Positions 1 to 5,433 are shown, numbered from the stretch's first letter. The stretch: 5,433 bases of DNA from JAEUPI01 sp035764445 (GCA_035764445.1 DASTZF010000303.1:1-5433); one strand, 5' to 3'. Made by a program: numbers and translations. Notes: generated by a model from the letters alone, not told the origin.

Positions 1-2202
1 GGCGCGCGCCTCGTGTCGCTGGTCGGCATCGGCGGCAGCGGCAAGACGCGCCTTGCGACGCGCTACGGCCGCAGCTGGCTCGGCGAATTCCCCGGGGGCG
101 TCTGGTTCTGCGATCTGGCGAGCGCACGCGGCGCCGATGGCATCGCAAGGGCCGTGGCACAGGGGCTCGACGTTCCCCTGGGCCGGGACGATCCGGTGAT
201 ACAGATCGGCCACGCCATCGCCGGACGGGGCGCCTGCCTGGTGATCCTTGACAACTTCGAGCAGGTCGCGCGGGATGCGCCGCAGACCTTGGGTCACTGG
301 CTCGCCCGTGCCGGCCAAGCGCGCTTCGTCGTGACGACGCGCGAGGTGCTGGGCTTGGCGGGCGAGGTGGTCCAAGCGCTGCCGCCGCTGTCATCGGCAG
401 AAGGCGTGGCGCTGTTCGCGCAGCGGGCCCGGGCAGCGAAGCCGGACTTCCAACCGAACGCCGAAGACGATGCAGCCCTTGCTCCGCTTGTCGCCCTGCT
501 CGATGGCCTGCCGCTGGCCATCGAGCTGGCCGCGGCGCGTGCGCGCGTGATGCCGCCGCGCATGCTGCTGGCGCGCATGAGCGAGCGCTTCAAACTTCTC
601 GCATCCAAGGGCCGCGGGCTCGACCGCCAGTCGACACTGCGCGCCGCGTTCGACTGGTCGTGGGACCTGCTCGCGCCACCGGAGAAGACGGCATTGGCGC
701 AATTGTCGGTGTTCGAGGGCGGCTTCACGCTCGAGGCCGCCGAAGGGGTGCTCGACCTGTCGGACTGCGACGGTTCACCGTGGGTCGTCGACGTCGTGCA
801 TTCTCTGGTCGACAAGTCCGTCGTGCGCTCGCGCGGTGAAGACCGGTTCGACCTGCTTGTCAGTGTGCAGGCTTACGCCGCCGAACACCTTCAGACCGTC
901 GGGCGCTATCGCGGCAGCGGGCCGCAGGCGCTCGCTTCGGCCCGCCACCGGCACATCGAGTGGTTCGCCGCGCTTGGGCCACTTCGCGCCGCTGCGGATC
1001 GCGGCACCGAACTCGACAACCTCATGGTTGCATGCCGGCGTGCCGTGGCACTGGGCACCGGGGACTTGGCCACCAGCGTGCTGGAGGCAGCGTGCGCTGC
1101 ACTGAGCTTGGGCGGACCCTTCAAAACCGGCGTGGAGTTGGCCGAATCGGTGTGCGCCATACCCGATCTGAACAGCCGAGCGAAGGCGCAGGCGCTGTCG
1201 CTGCTGGCACACATGTTGGTGAAGTCCGGAGCCTCGGAACGTGCTCGTGGGCTGTATGACAAGGCGCTCGCGTGCTCGCGGTCGGAAGGCGATCGGCACT
1301 GTGAGGCAATGACGACGCATCGGCTGGGGGTACTGCACCATGGCGCGGGCAAGATGCAGGAAGCCCGTGCGCAGCAAATTGCTGCGTTGCAGATGGCACG
1401 CGAGCTCGGCTATCTCGAAGTGGAATGCCTCGCGAGCAACACCCTCGGCAATATTGACGCCCACGCCGGTCAAATGGAGTGCGCGTTGTCGCACTACGAG
1501 CGCGCACTGGCGCTGGCTCGCGAGAGGGGCGACCTGCACATGCAGGGCGGCGTGCTTGGCAACCTCGGCTTGTTGCACGTCGAAGTCGGTCGCACACACG
1601 AGGCACATGTCCACTACGAGCAGTCCCTGGCGATCGCAAGAGACACCGGCAATCGGCAGCTCGAAGGCATCATGCTGTGCAACCTCGGCATGTTGTGCAT
1701 CCTGCTGGGGCGCCCGGCCGAATCGGAGGCCATGTCGAGAGCCGCGCTCGTCGTCGCAAAGGATCTTGGCAACGCGAGGCTCGAGGCCAGCGTGCTGTGC
1801 AACCTTGGCATCGCCATCGAGTGCCAAGCACGTCCCGGTGAGGCAAAGGCGCAGTTCGAGGCTGCGGTGGCGCTCGCGCGCGCGCTCGGCGACCCAAGGG
1901 CCGAAGGCCAGTTCCTGAGCTACCTTGGCCTGCTGCAAGCACGCCAGGGGCAGCAAGACGAGGCGCGCGACAGTTTGGCGGCGAGCGAGGCCTTGCTGCG
2001 CTCAGCTTCCGACGCGTTCGGGCTGGGCGTTTTGCTGACCAGCCGCGCCGAGGCCCATCATCTCACCGGCGACGCTGCGGCGGCGATGGAGTCGCTAGCG
2101 GCCGCCGCGGCGATCGCGGCCGAACTGGGTGCTGGTCCTTCGTCGGAAATCGGGCTCGCGCTGGCGCGTGTGCGCACATTGATCGACCCGCTGCGCCTGT
2201 GA
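1..2202 (+). CDS. STAND-type regulatory ATPase with C-terminal TPR array (5' end outside window)
   Basis: This is the C-terminal 733 codons of a large predicted signalling ATPase. The reading frame is open from base 1 and the first codons already belong to the strand leading into the P-loop, so the GTG at 13 is not the true start. Counting residues from that GTG: Walker A GIGGSGKT at 5-12, Walker B LVILDN at 76-81, a sensor-like FVVTTRE at 105-111, the GLPLAIELAAARA motif at 165-177 and TLRAAFDWSWDLL at 208-220. This series is typical of NB-ARC-like STAND ATPases (COG3903-type 'predicted ATPase', relatives of MalT/AfsR regulators). Eight TPR units follow at 391-710 and the protein ends at a TGA. 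In such proteins ATP binding and TPR-mediated protein contacts control an N-terminal effector, often a winged-helix DNA-binding domain or a Ser/Thr kinase. That part is not visible, so the output is unknown. The protein is predicted cytosolic, with no membrane segment or frameshift in the visible part. The family call is firm; the specific function is unknown. Confidence 0.93.
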   Translation, partial: GARLVSLVGIGGSGKTRLATRYGRSWLGEFPGGVWFCDLASARGADGIARAVAQGLDVPLGRDDPVIQIGHAIAGRGACLVILDNFEQVARDAPQTLGHWLARAGQARFVVTTREVLGLAGEVVQALPPLSSAEGVALFAQRARAAKPDFQPNAEDDAALAPLVALLDGLPLAIELAAARARVMPPRMLLARMSERFKLLASKGRGLDRQSTLRAAFDWSWDLLAPPEKTALAQLSVFEGGFTLEAAEGVLDLSDCDGSPWVVDVVHSLVDKSVVRSRGEDRFDLLVSVQAYAAEHLQTVGRYRGSGPQALASARHRHIEWFAALGPLRAAADRGTELDNLMVACRRAVALGTGDLATSVLEAACAALSLGGPFKTGVELAESVCAIPDLNSRAKAQALSLLAHMLVKSGASERARGLYDKALACSRSEGDRHCEAMTTHRLGVLHHGAGKMQEARAQQIAALQMARELGYLEVECLASNTLGNIDAHAGQMECALSHYERALALARERGDLHMQGGVLGNLGLLHVEVGRTHEAHVHYEQSLAIARDTGNRQLEGIMLCNLGMLCILLGRPAESEAMSRAALVVAKDLGNARLEASVLCNLGIAIECQARPGEAKAQFEAAVALARALGDPRAEGQFLSYLGLLQARQGQQDEARDSLAASEALLRSASDAFGLGVLLTSRAEAHHLTGDAAAAMESLAAAAAIAAELGAGPSSEIGLALARVRTLIDPLRL
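1183..2142 (+). repeat. Eight in-register 40-residue (120-bp) TPR units inside the ATPase gene
   Basis: Eight consecutive units begin at 1183, 1303, 1423, 1543, 1663, 1783, 1903 and 2023, with no insertion or deletion between them. Each has the pattern LG-x2-H/L-x4-G-x2-EA-x3-Y/F-x2-AL-x-LAR-x-LGD, the longer 40-residue TPR variety seen in kinesin-light-chain-like arrays. The middle units keep close nucleotide similarity: CTGTGCAACCT(C/T)GGCAT recurs exactly 120 bp apart, at about 1675 and 1795. This suggests the array grew by tandem duplication. The first and last units are more divergent. The array probably forms a superhelical protein- or ligand-binding surface. Confidence 0.85.
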
Positions 2203-2435
2203 TTTGCTAGCGTACGGACAACTCGGCTGATTGGATCTGCAGCGCCATCAGCCCCATCGATAAGCGCTTGGTTGATCGTCCGCTTCTGTTGGCCGTGTAG
2301 GTCCGCTATGGGTCGCAAGCGGCTGCTGACGCGGTTGCGCGACCGGGCACTCGACCCCGCCCACGACTGGCACCGATCAAGCCACCGAGCGCCCGGTTGG
2401 CATCCTCGGAGACAAAGGACTGCGCGCCCGCGCGA
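2203..2435. other. Convergent intergenic region, no gene supported
   Basis: These 233 bases separate the stop of the plus-strand ATPase from the stop of the minus-strand antiporter, so they should contain 3' untranslated regions and transcription terminators for both. The first 100 bases or so are visibly less GC-rich than the flanking genes. Short repeats are present: GTCCGCT at 2278-2284 and again at 2301-2307, and a CCGCT/AGCGG inverted repeat at 2303-2322. I find no convincing open reading frame with a ribosome binding site, no tRNA-like fold and no T-rich intrinsic terminator. Confidence 0.7.
2225..2253. terminator. Candidate bidirectional hairpin, no T-tract
   Basis: Perfect 7-bp inverted repeat: GGCTGAT at 2225-2231 pairs with ATCAGCC at 2247-2253 around a 15-base loop, starting 22 bases after the ATPase stop codon. 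Its place between convergent genes fits a transcription-ending or mRNA-stabilising hairpin. The loop is long and neither side has a run of T residues, so it is not a canonical intrinsic terminator. Confidence 0.25.
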
Positions 2436-4154
2436 TCAGTAGACGGGTCGCTCCAGCACCGGCTCGCGCACCGGCTCGATCGCGTCGAGCACGTCGCGCA
2501 CCATCACCTCGGCCAGCGCTGCCTTCGAGTGGATCGCGCTGCGGGCGCCTTCCTTCAGCAGCAGCTCGGCCTCCTCGGCGTTGGCCGCACGCACGATCAC
2601 CGGGATGCCGGGATTCAGCAGGCGGGCTGTCTCGACCATCGAGCGCACGTCGGCGCTGTCGGGTGTGGCGACCACCAGCAAGCCGGCATTGGCGATGTGC
2701 GCCTGCACCAAGGTCGTCGGATCGCTCGCATCGCCCGACACGGCGTGTACGCCCTTCGCGCGCAGCGCCTCGACGCGCTCGCGATTGCTGTCGACCACGA
2801 TGAACGGCACGTCGCGCAAGGCCAGCGCGTTGGCGATACGCTGGCCGACCGCGCCGTAGCCCACCAGCACCACCTGGCGTGCCAGGAAGCGACGGTCGGT
2901 CGACGACGGCAGCTCGGCCAATGGGTCCTCGCGCGCCTCGAGGCTGCGCGCCACGCTCGAGCGCGCCAGGATCCACAGCCGCGCCGGCTCGACCAGCGAG
3001 AACAGCAGCGGATTGAGCGCGATCGACAGCAGGGCCGCGGCCACCACCAGGCTCTTGGCCTCGGGCGGCAGCACACCGAGGTTGTCGCCCAGCGCGATCA
3101 GGATGAACGAGAACTCGCCGATCTGTGCCAGGCTCACCGAGACCATCAGCGCCGTGTTCAGTGGATAGCGGAACAGCAGCACCAGCAGCGCCGCGGCGAG
3201 CGATTTGCCGATCATCACGATCGCGGTGACCGTCAGCACTTGCAGCGGCTGCTCGACCAGCACCAGCGGGTCGAACAGCATGCCCACCGAGACGAAGAAC
3301 AGCACCGCGAAGGCATCGCGGAACGGCAGCGACTCCTGGGCGGCGCGGTGCGCGAACTCCGATTCGCGCAGCACCAGGCCGGCGAAGAACGCGCCCAGCG
3401 CCACCGACACACCGAACAGCGCCGATGCGCCGTAGGCGATGCCCACCGCGACCGCGATCACGCACAGCGTGAACAGCTCGCGCGATCCGGTCTTGCTGAT
3501 CTGCCACAACAGCCACGGCAGCATTCGCCGGCCGCCGAGCAGCATCAGCGCGACGAACGCCACCACCGCCAGCACCGTCTGCGCCAGCAGCGGCCACAGG
3601 TCGCGCGCGGCAACCGCGTTGGCGTCGCCGGTCGGCCCCACGACCGCCGGCAGCAGCACGAGCACCAGCACCATCGCGAGGTCCTCGACCACCAGCCAGC
3701 CCACCGCGATGCGGCCGTTGTGCGACTCCAACGAGCGGCGCGCCTCGAGCGCGCGCAACAGCACCACCGTGCTGGCCACCGACAGCGACACGCCGAACAG
3801 CACGGCACCGGCGAGCGACCAGCCCCACCACAACGCGAGCCCGGCCCCGAGCGCGGTGGCCACCGTCATCTGCACGACGGCGCCAGGCACCGCGATGCGG
3901 CGCACCGCGAGCAGCTCGGCCACCGAGAAGTGCAGCCCGACGCCGAACATCAGCAGCATCACGCCGATCTCCGCCAGCTGCGCTGCCAGGCTCACATCGG
4001 CCACGAAGCCCGGCGTGTGCGGGCCGATCAACACGCCGGCCAGCAGGTAGCCCACCAGCGCCGGCAGCCGCAGGCGCGAGGCGATGAAGCCCAGCGCCAG
4101 CGCCAGCCCCAAGGCGGTGGCCAGCGTGACGATCAGGGGCATGGGGGCGTGCAT
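2436..4154 (-). CDS. ybaL: YbaL/Kef-type CPA2 cation:proton antiporter with RCK domain
   Basis: This is a predicted inner-membrane monovalent-cation/proton antiporter of the CPA2 (Kef) family, 572 residues, about the family length. The N-terminal ~390 residues are strongly hydrophobic and should form about 12-13 membrane helices. Diagnostic motifs include LVGYLLAGVLIGPHTPGFVA at 33-52, LLMFGVGLHFS at 67-77, STVVLLRALE at 128-137 and WLVVEDLAMVL at 153-163, whose E157-D158 pair lies where CPA2 proteins carry their ion-binding acidic residues. The soluble C-terminus (about 426-560) is an RCK/TrkA-N Rossmann domain: GYGAVG at 432-437, D455 at the end of the second strand, and GDASDP at 474-479. 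It probably senses NAD(H) or a related nucleotide. The N-terminus (MHAPMPLIVT) and overall sequence match my recollection of E. coli YbaL better than KefB/KefC, which supports the ATG at 4154. No Shine-Dalgarno motif is visible there; a strong inverted repeat occupies that space. No KefF/KefG-type ancillary subunit is in the window. Ion specificity (K+ or Na+) cannot be read from the sequence. Confidence 0.95.
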   Translation of the reverse strand: MHAPMPLIVTLATALGLALALGFIASRLRLPALVGYLLAGVLIGPHTPGFVADVSLAAQLAEIGVMLLMFGVGLHFSVAELLAVRRIAVPGAVVQMTVATALGAGLALWWGWSLAGAVLFGVSLSVASTVVLLRALEARRSLESHNGRIAVGWLVVEDLAMVLVLVLLPAVVGPTGDANAVAARDLWPLLAQTVLAVVAFVALMLLGGRRMLPWLLWQISKTGSRELFTLCVIAVAVGIAYGASALFGVSVALGAFFAGLVLRESEFAHRAAQESLPFRDAFAVLFFVSVGMLFDPLVLVEQPLQVLTVTAIVMIGKSLAAALLVLLFRYPLNTALMVSVSLAQIGEFSFILIALGDNLGVLPPEAKSLVVAAALLSIALNPLLFSLVEPARLWILARSSVARSLEAREDPLAELPSSTDRRFLARQVVLVGYGAVGQRIANALALRDVPFIVVDSNRERVEALRAKGVHAVSGDASDPTTLVQAHIANAGLLVVATPDSADVRSMVETARLLNPGIPVIVRAANAEEAELLLKEGARSAIHSKAALAEVMVRDVLDAIEPVREPVLERPVY

Positions 4155-4187
4155 GGCAAACGACGGGCCGCGGCCCGTCGATTGTCA
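4154..4187 (-). promoter_or_regulatory. Palindrome touching the ybaL start codon (operator, attenuator or mRNA hairpin)
   Basis: Bases 4161-4180 form a perfect 20-bp palindrome (half-site CGACGGGCCG). After one A/A mismatch, pairing resumes on both sides (CAA at 4157-4159 with TTG at 4182-4184) and can run to 4154/4187 through one wobble. In ybaL mRNA it would fold into a long stem immediately before, and touching, the ATG, in the space where a ribosome binding site is expected. It could equally be a dimeric repressor site in DNA or, with the short TTT on the minus strand, a leaky terminator. The symmetry is certain; the role is inferred. Confidence 0.5.
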
Positions 4188-4192
4188 CTGAA

Positions 4193-4218
4193 CGCGCGCG
4201 GCCTGCGGCCCGCGCGCG
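4193..4218 (-). terminator. GC-rich hairpin just after the small membrane-protein gene
   Basis: CGCGCGCGG at 4193-4201 pairs with CCGCGCGCG at 4210-4218. Two more inner pairs close a TGC loop with one bulged C. It begins five bases after the TGA (4224-4226) of the upstream minus-strand gene. Only two T residues follow on the minus strand, so a strong intrinsic terminator is doubtful. It may instead stabilise the 3' end or reduce read-through into ybaL. Alternating CG makes the match partly compositional. Confidence 0.4.
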
Positions 4219-4223
4219 ATGCC

Positions 4224-4652
4224 TCAGCGCGCGGCGGGCGGGCGCTGACGTGCGTGACGCAAGGCCATCAGCAGCAATGCACCGCTCAAGCTGCTGGCCA
4301 GCAGCGGGCTGGCAGCCATGACATCGGGCAGACGCCACAGCAGGTCCGGCGCCTTCTGCTCGACGTACTGCGCCAGCGCCAGCACCTGATCGGGGCCGAT
4401 GGTCCACACATCGTCGAGTTGAACCTGAGCGCTGCTCCAGCGCCCGGGTGGCAGCAGCCGCGCGAAGGCGCCGGCAGCCACCACCACCAGCGCCAGCGGC
4501 CCCACCGGCCGCAGCAGATGGTTCAGTAGGCGCTGGCGCAGCGGCGCCGGCGCCTCGTCGTACAGCTTGGCAACCAGCACCGGTACGTTGGCCTGCCCCG
4601 GCACCGCATCAGAGCCGTCGCGAGCGGCGGCGTTGACGTCGATCGGATTCAT
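4224..4652 (-). CDS. Hypothetical small membrane protein, two predicted membrane segments
   Basis: I do not recognise this 142-residue protein. The chosen start is the ATG at 4652 (MNPIDVNAAARDG), preceded by GGTGA five bases upstream. The frame extends to a TTG at 4685 and includes ATGs at 4673 and 4664, so up to 11 more residues are possible. The N-terminal ~45 residues are soluble, with a VPVLVAKLYDEAPAPLRQRL stretch. A hydrophobic segment PLALVVVAAGAFARLL follows at about 52-67. A polar section with DDVWTIGPDQVLALAQYVEQ comes next, then a second hydrophobic segment SPLLASSLSGALLLMAL at about 115-131 and a basic tail RHARQR. Positive charges beside both segments predict a hairpin topology with both ends in the cytoplasm and about 45 residues in the periplasm. 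It lies 69 bp upstream of ybaL on the same strand, so co-transcription is possible, though two hairpins separate them. Third-position GC bias follows this frame, so I think it is a real gene. Function unknown. Confidence 0.75.
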   Translation of the reverse strand: MNPIDVNAAARDGSDAVPGQANVPVLVAKLYDEAPAPLRQRLLNHLLRPVGPLALVVVAAGAFARLLPPGRWSSAQVQLDDVWTIGPDQVLALAQYVEQKAPDLLWRLPDVMAASPLLASSLSGALLLMALRHARQRPPAAR

Positions 4653-4657
4653 GGCCG

Positions 4658-4662
4658 TCACC
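4658..4662 (-). promoter_or_regulatory. Ribosome binding site for the hypothetical membrane protein
   Basis: The minus strand reads GGTGA with a five-base spacer before the ATG at 4652. It is a modest match to the anti-Shine-Dalgarno sequence, but better placed than anything before the TTG at 4685 or the ATG at 4664, so it favours the shorter protein. Confidence 0.4.
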
Positions 4663-4787
4663 ATACGACGCATCGCAGCGCACAAGCGAGCGTCTGGCGC
4701 AAAGAACTGTTTCGAGGCGAATCAAACCGAGGTGGTGCAACGTTTCATCCCGCATCACGCAACGGCCGTACCGCGAGCAGCGAGAAA

Positions 4788-4804
4788 CAGCTGAACGTCA
4801 GTTG
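4788..4804 (-). terminator. Weak hairpin over the VOC gene stop codon
   Basis: On the minus strand, CAACTGA pairs with TCAGCTG around a three-base loop with one A/C mismatch, followed directly by TTTCT. The TGA stop of the VOC gene lies in the 5' arm. The hairpin-plus-short-T layout is terminator-like, but the stem is short and imperfect. Confidence 0.25.
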
Positions 4805-5160
4805 AAGCAGACCGCTTCGACATTGTGGCCATCGAGGTCGAGCAGGAACGCGGCGTAGTACGTGTCGCTGTATTCCTTGCGCGGTCCCGGCGCACCGTTG
4901 TCGCGCCCGCCGTTGGCGAGCCCCTGCGCGTGGAAGCGCGCCACCGCGTCGCGGTTGCGGGCGACGAACGCGAGGTGCGTACCCGCGCCCACCGGGCCCT
5001 TGTGCGCATACAGCCACAGCGCCGGCGCACCGGCCGGCCCCAGCCCGGCGTAGCCGTCGCCCTCCGAGCCCAACTCGTGGCCCAGCGCGCCGAGCGCCGC
5101 CTTGTAGAAGCGCACGCTGCGTGCGAGATCGGAAACCTTCAACCCCACGTGATCGAACAT
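4798..5160 (-). CDS. VOC family protein (glyoxalase/bleomycin-resistance/dioxygenase fold)
   Basis: This is a complete small vicinal-oxygen-chelate protein of 120 residues, the normal single-chain length for the family. It should be a cytosolic homodimer of two beta-alpha-beta-beta-beta modules per chain (about 2-50 and 58-118). It begins MFDHVGLKVSDLARSVRFY, with the usual first metal-ligand histidine at H4. The second module starts at THLAFVARN with H62, and the chain ends YYAAFLLDLDGHNVEAV with the acidic ligand position at E115. These three residues suggest a divalent-metal site. The family includes lactoylglutathione lyases, fosfomycin/bleomycin resistance proteins and extradiol dioxygenases, and substrate cannot be assigned here. 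The ATG at 5160 is preferred over the in-frame ATG at 5175 because GGAGG lies eight bases before it and the conserved fold starts at its second residue. The gene lies 59 bp downstream of an AraC-family regulator on the same strand, probably in one transcript. Confidence 0.92.
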   Translation of the reverse strand: MFDHVGLKVSDLARSVRFYKAALGALGHELGSEGDGYAGLGPAGAPALWLYAHKGPVGAGTHLAFVARNRDAVARFHAQGLANGGRDNGAPGPRKEYSDTYYAAFLLDLDGHNVEAVCFN

Positions 5161-5221
5161 CGCTCGTTCCTCCATCGCGATCGTCGAGCCGCCGAAATGC
5201 AGCTCAAGTGCGAGCGATGTT
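5156..5221 (-). promoter_or_regulatory. 11-bp inverted repeat joining the AraC stop to the VOC start
   Basis: AACATCGCTCG at 5156-5166 is the exact reverse complement of CGAGCGATGTT at 5211-5221, with a 44-base spacer. In the minus-strand transcript the 5' arm contains the last two bases of the AraC TAA stop and the 3' arm contains the VOC ATG, leaving the GGAGG motif in the loop. This geometry would hide the start codon until a ribosome finishing the regulator opens the stem. A protein-binding site in DNA is the alternative. The repeat itself is certain; the role is inferred. Confidence 0.45.
5169..5173 (-). promoter_or_regulatory. Strong ribosome binding site of the VOC gene
   Basis: The minus strand reads GGAGG followed by an eight-base spacer and the ATG at 5160. 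It decides the start codon: the alternative ATG at 5175 overlaps this motif and has no comparable site of its own. It lies in the loop of the inverted repeat at 5156-5221, two bases from the stem. Confidence 0.75.
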
Positions 5222-5433
5222 AGGTAAGCGGGCGCAGGCGTTCTTGGACAATCTTGCGGTCGCCGCGCGCAGCGCGCCGGAAGCTGCGCGGCGAGACGCC
5301 GGCCGCGCGCCGGAAGCTGCGCACGAAGTTCGACAGATCGGCGAAACCCGAATCGAGCGCGACCTCGATGATCGGCTGCTCGCTCTCGGTGAGCCGCCGC
5401 GCCGCCGTGCGCAGCCGGCTGCGCACGAGGTAC
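5220..5433 (-). CDS. AraC/XylS-family transcriptional regulator, C-terminal fragment at window edge
   Basis: The last 70 complete codons of an AraC-family DNA-binding protein are visible; the rest lies beyond the right edge. The frame stays open through base 5432, with Y-L before the apparent start at 5426, so that GTG is internal. The visible part begins YLVRSRLRTAARRL, the helix that links the two helix-turn-helix units. It continues with the family signature I-I-E-V-A-x3-G-F-x-D-x-S-x-F-x-R-x-F-R-R-x2-G-V-S-P-x2-F-R-R, which is the second helix-turn-helix (residues 22-53 of the visible part). A 17-residue basic tail and a TAA follow. The N-terminal sensor domain is missing, so the inducer and subfamily (GlxA-like, cupin-type or other) cannot be judged. 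The VOC gene follows on the same strand and is the natural candidate target or operon partner. Confidence 0.93.
   Translation of the reverse strand, partial: YLVRSRLRTAARRLTESEQPIIEVALDSGFADLSNFVRSFRRAAGVSPRSFRRAARGDRKIVQERLRPLT
5272..5322 (-). repeat. 18-bp exact direct repeat within the AraC helix-turn-helix
   Basis: GCGCGCCGGAAGCTGCGC occurs at 5272-5289 and again at 5305-5322, 33 bp apart and in the same reading frame. Each copy encodes R-S-F-R-R-A on the minus strand. The two amino-acid blocks fall on different conserved parts of the AraC signature, so the repeat probably combines family consensus and codon bias. Confidence 0.6.

Noticed and set aside
13..15. GTG as the start codon of the STAND ATPase
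   Set aside because: The frame is open upstream to base 1 and the four preceding codons fit the strand leading into the P-loop, so this is an internal valine codon.
775..1956. 393-codon minus-strand frame opposite the TPR region
   Set aside because: It is the complement of a 120-bp-periodic coding array, and its repeated look comes from the TPR gene.
2058..2318. 86-codon minus-strand frame spanning the ATPase 3' end and part of the intergenic region
   Set aside because: The C-terminal half is the complement of the ATPase coding sequence and Ala/Ser-rich. No ribosome binding site is evident before its ATG and no family is recognised. A decayed gene remnant in the intergenic part cannot be excluded, but is not supported.
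2377..4407. 676-codon minus-strand frame overlapping ybaL out of frame
   Set aside because: Arg/Ala/Gly-rich translation with no recognisable fold. The overlapping frame encodes a full, clearly conserved antiporter.
2397..4529. 710-codon open frame on the plus strand, antisense to the antiporter and the small membrane protein
   Set aside because: Its translation is dominated by His, Gln, Arg and Ala with no domain or hydrophobic pattern. It mirrors the GC-rich codon use of two real genes on the other strand and crosses their boundary, so it is an antisense artefact.
4686..4797. Possible promoter for the small membrane protein and ybaL
   Set aside because: This 112-base gap is the logical promoter position, but I could not find a -35/-10 pair with acceptable spacing, so no promoter is annotated.
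5173..5175. Upstream ATG as the start of the VOC gene
   Set aside because: It overlaps the GGAGG motif serving the ATG at 5160, and the extra residues MEERA precede the conserved beginning of the fold.
1..5433. CRISPR array, tRNA/rRNA, insertion sequence, phage or toxin-antitoxin system
   Set aside because: Both strands were scanned for direct repeats with spacers, RNA signature motifs, transposase-like proteins and paired small genes. None was found; the only regular repeat is the protein-coding TPR array.

Overview
The window is a GC-rich stretch of ordinary chromosomal bacterial sequence. Base composition, strongly GC-biased third codon positions and the protein families suggest a betaproteobacterium, probably Burkholderiales (Rubrivivax/Leptothrix-like). 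That placement is inference from composition and remembered relatives, not from a marker gene.

Layout: (1) Bases 1-2202, plus strand, hold the C-terminal part of a large STAND-type regulatory ATPase. Its nucleotide-binding module is followed by eight TPR repeats of exactly 40 residues. The N-terminal effector or sensor domain lies off the left edge. (2) Bases 2203-2435 are a convergent intergenic region with a weak bidirectional hairpin candidate and no supportable gene. (3) Bases 2436-4154, minus strand, encode a full-length YbaL/Kef-type CPA2 cation:proton antiporter with a C-terminal RCK domain. (4) Bases 4155-4223 are a short gap with two adjacent strong inverted repeats, one reaching the antiporter start codon. 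(5) Bases 4224-4652, minus strand, encode a small unrecognised protein with two predicted membrane segments, in the right position to be co-transcribed with the antiporter. (6) Bases 4798-5160, minus strand, encode a complete small VOC (glyoxalase/bleomycin-resistance fold) protein. (7) Bases 5220-5433, minus strand, are the C-terminal end of an AraC-family regulator that runs off the right edge, directly upstream of the VOC gene.

Functionally there seem to be three unrelated blocks. One is a signalling ATPase. The second is a possible two-gene membrane unit (small membrane protein plus antiporter). The third is an AraC regulator with a VOC enzyme, a common regulator-plus-detoxification or ring-cleavage arrangement. 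I see no CRISPR array, RNA gene, insertion sequence, phage gene or evidence for a new multi-gene system. The most unusual sequence signals are non-coding: a perfect 11-bp inverted repeat linking the AraC stop codon to the VOC start codon, and the tandem hairpins in front of ybaL.
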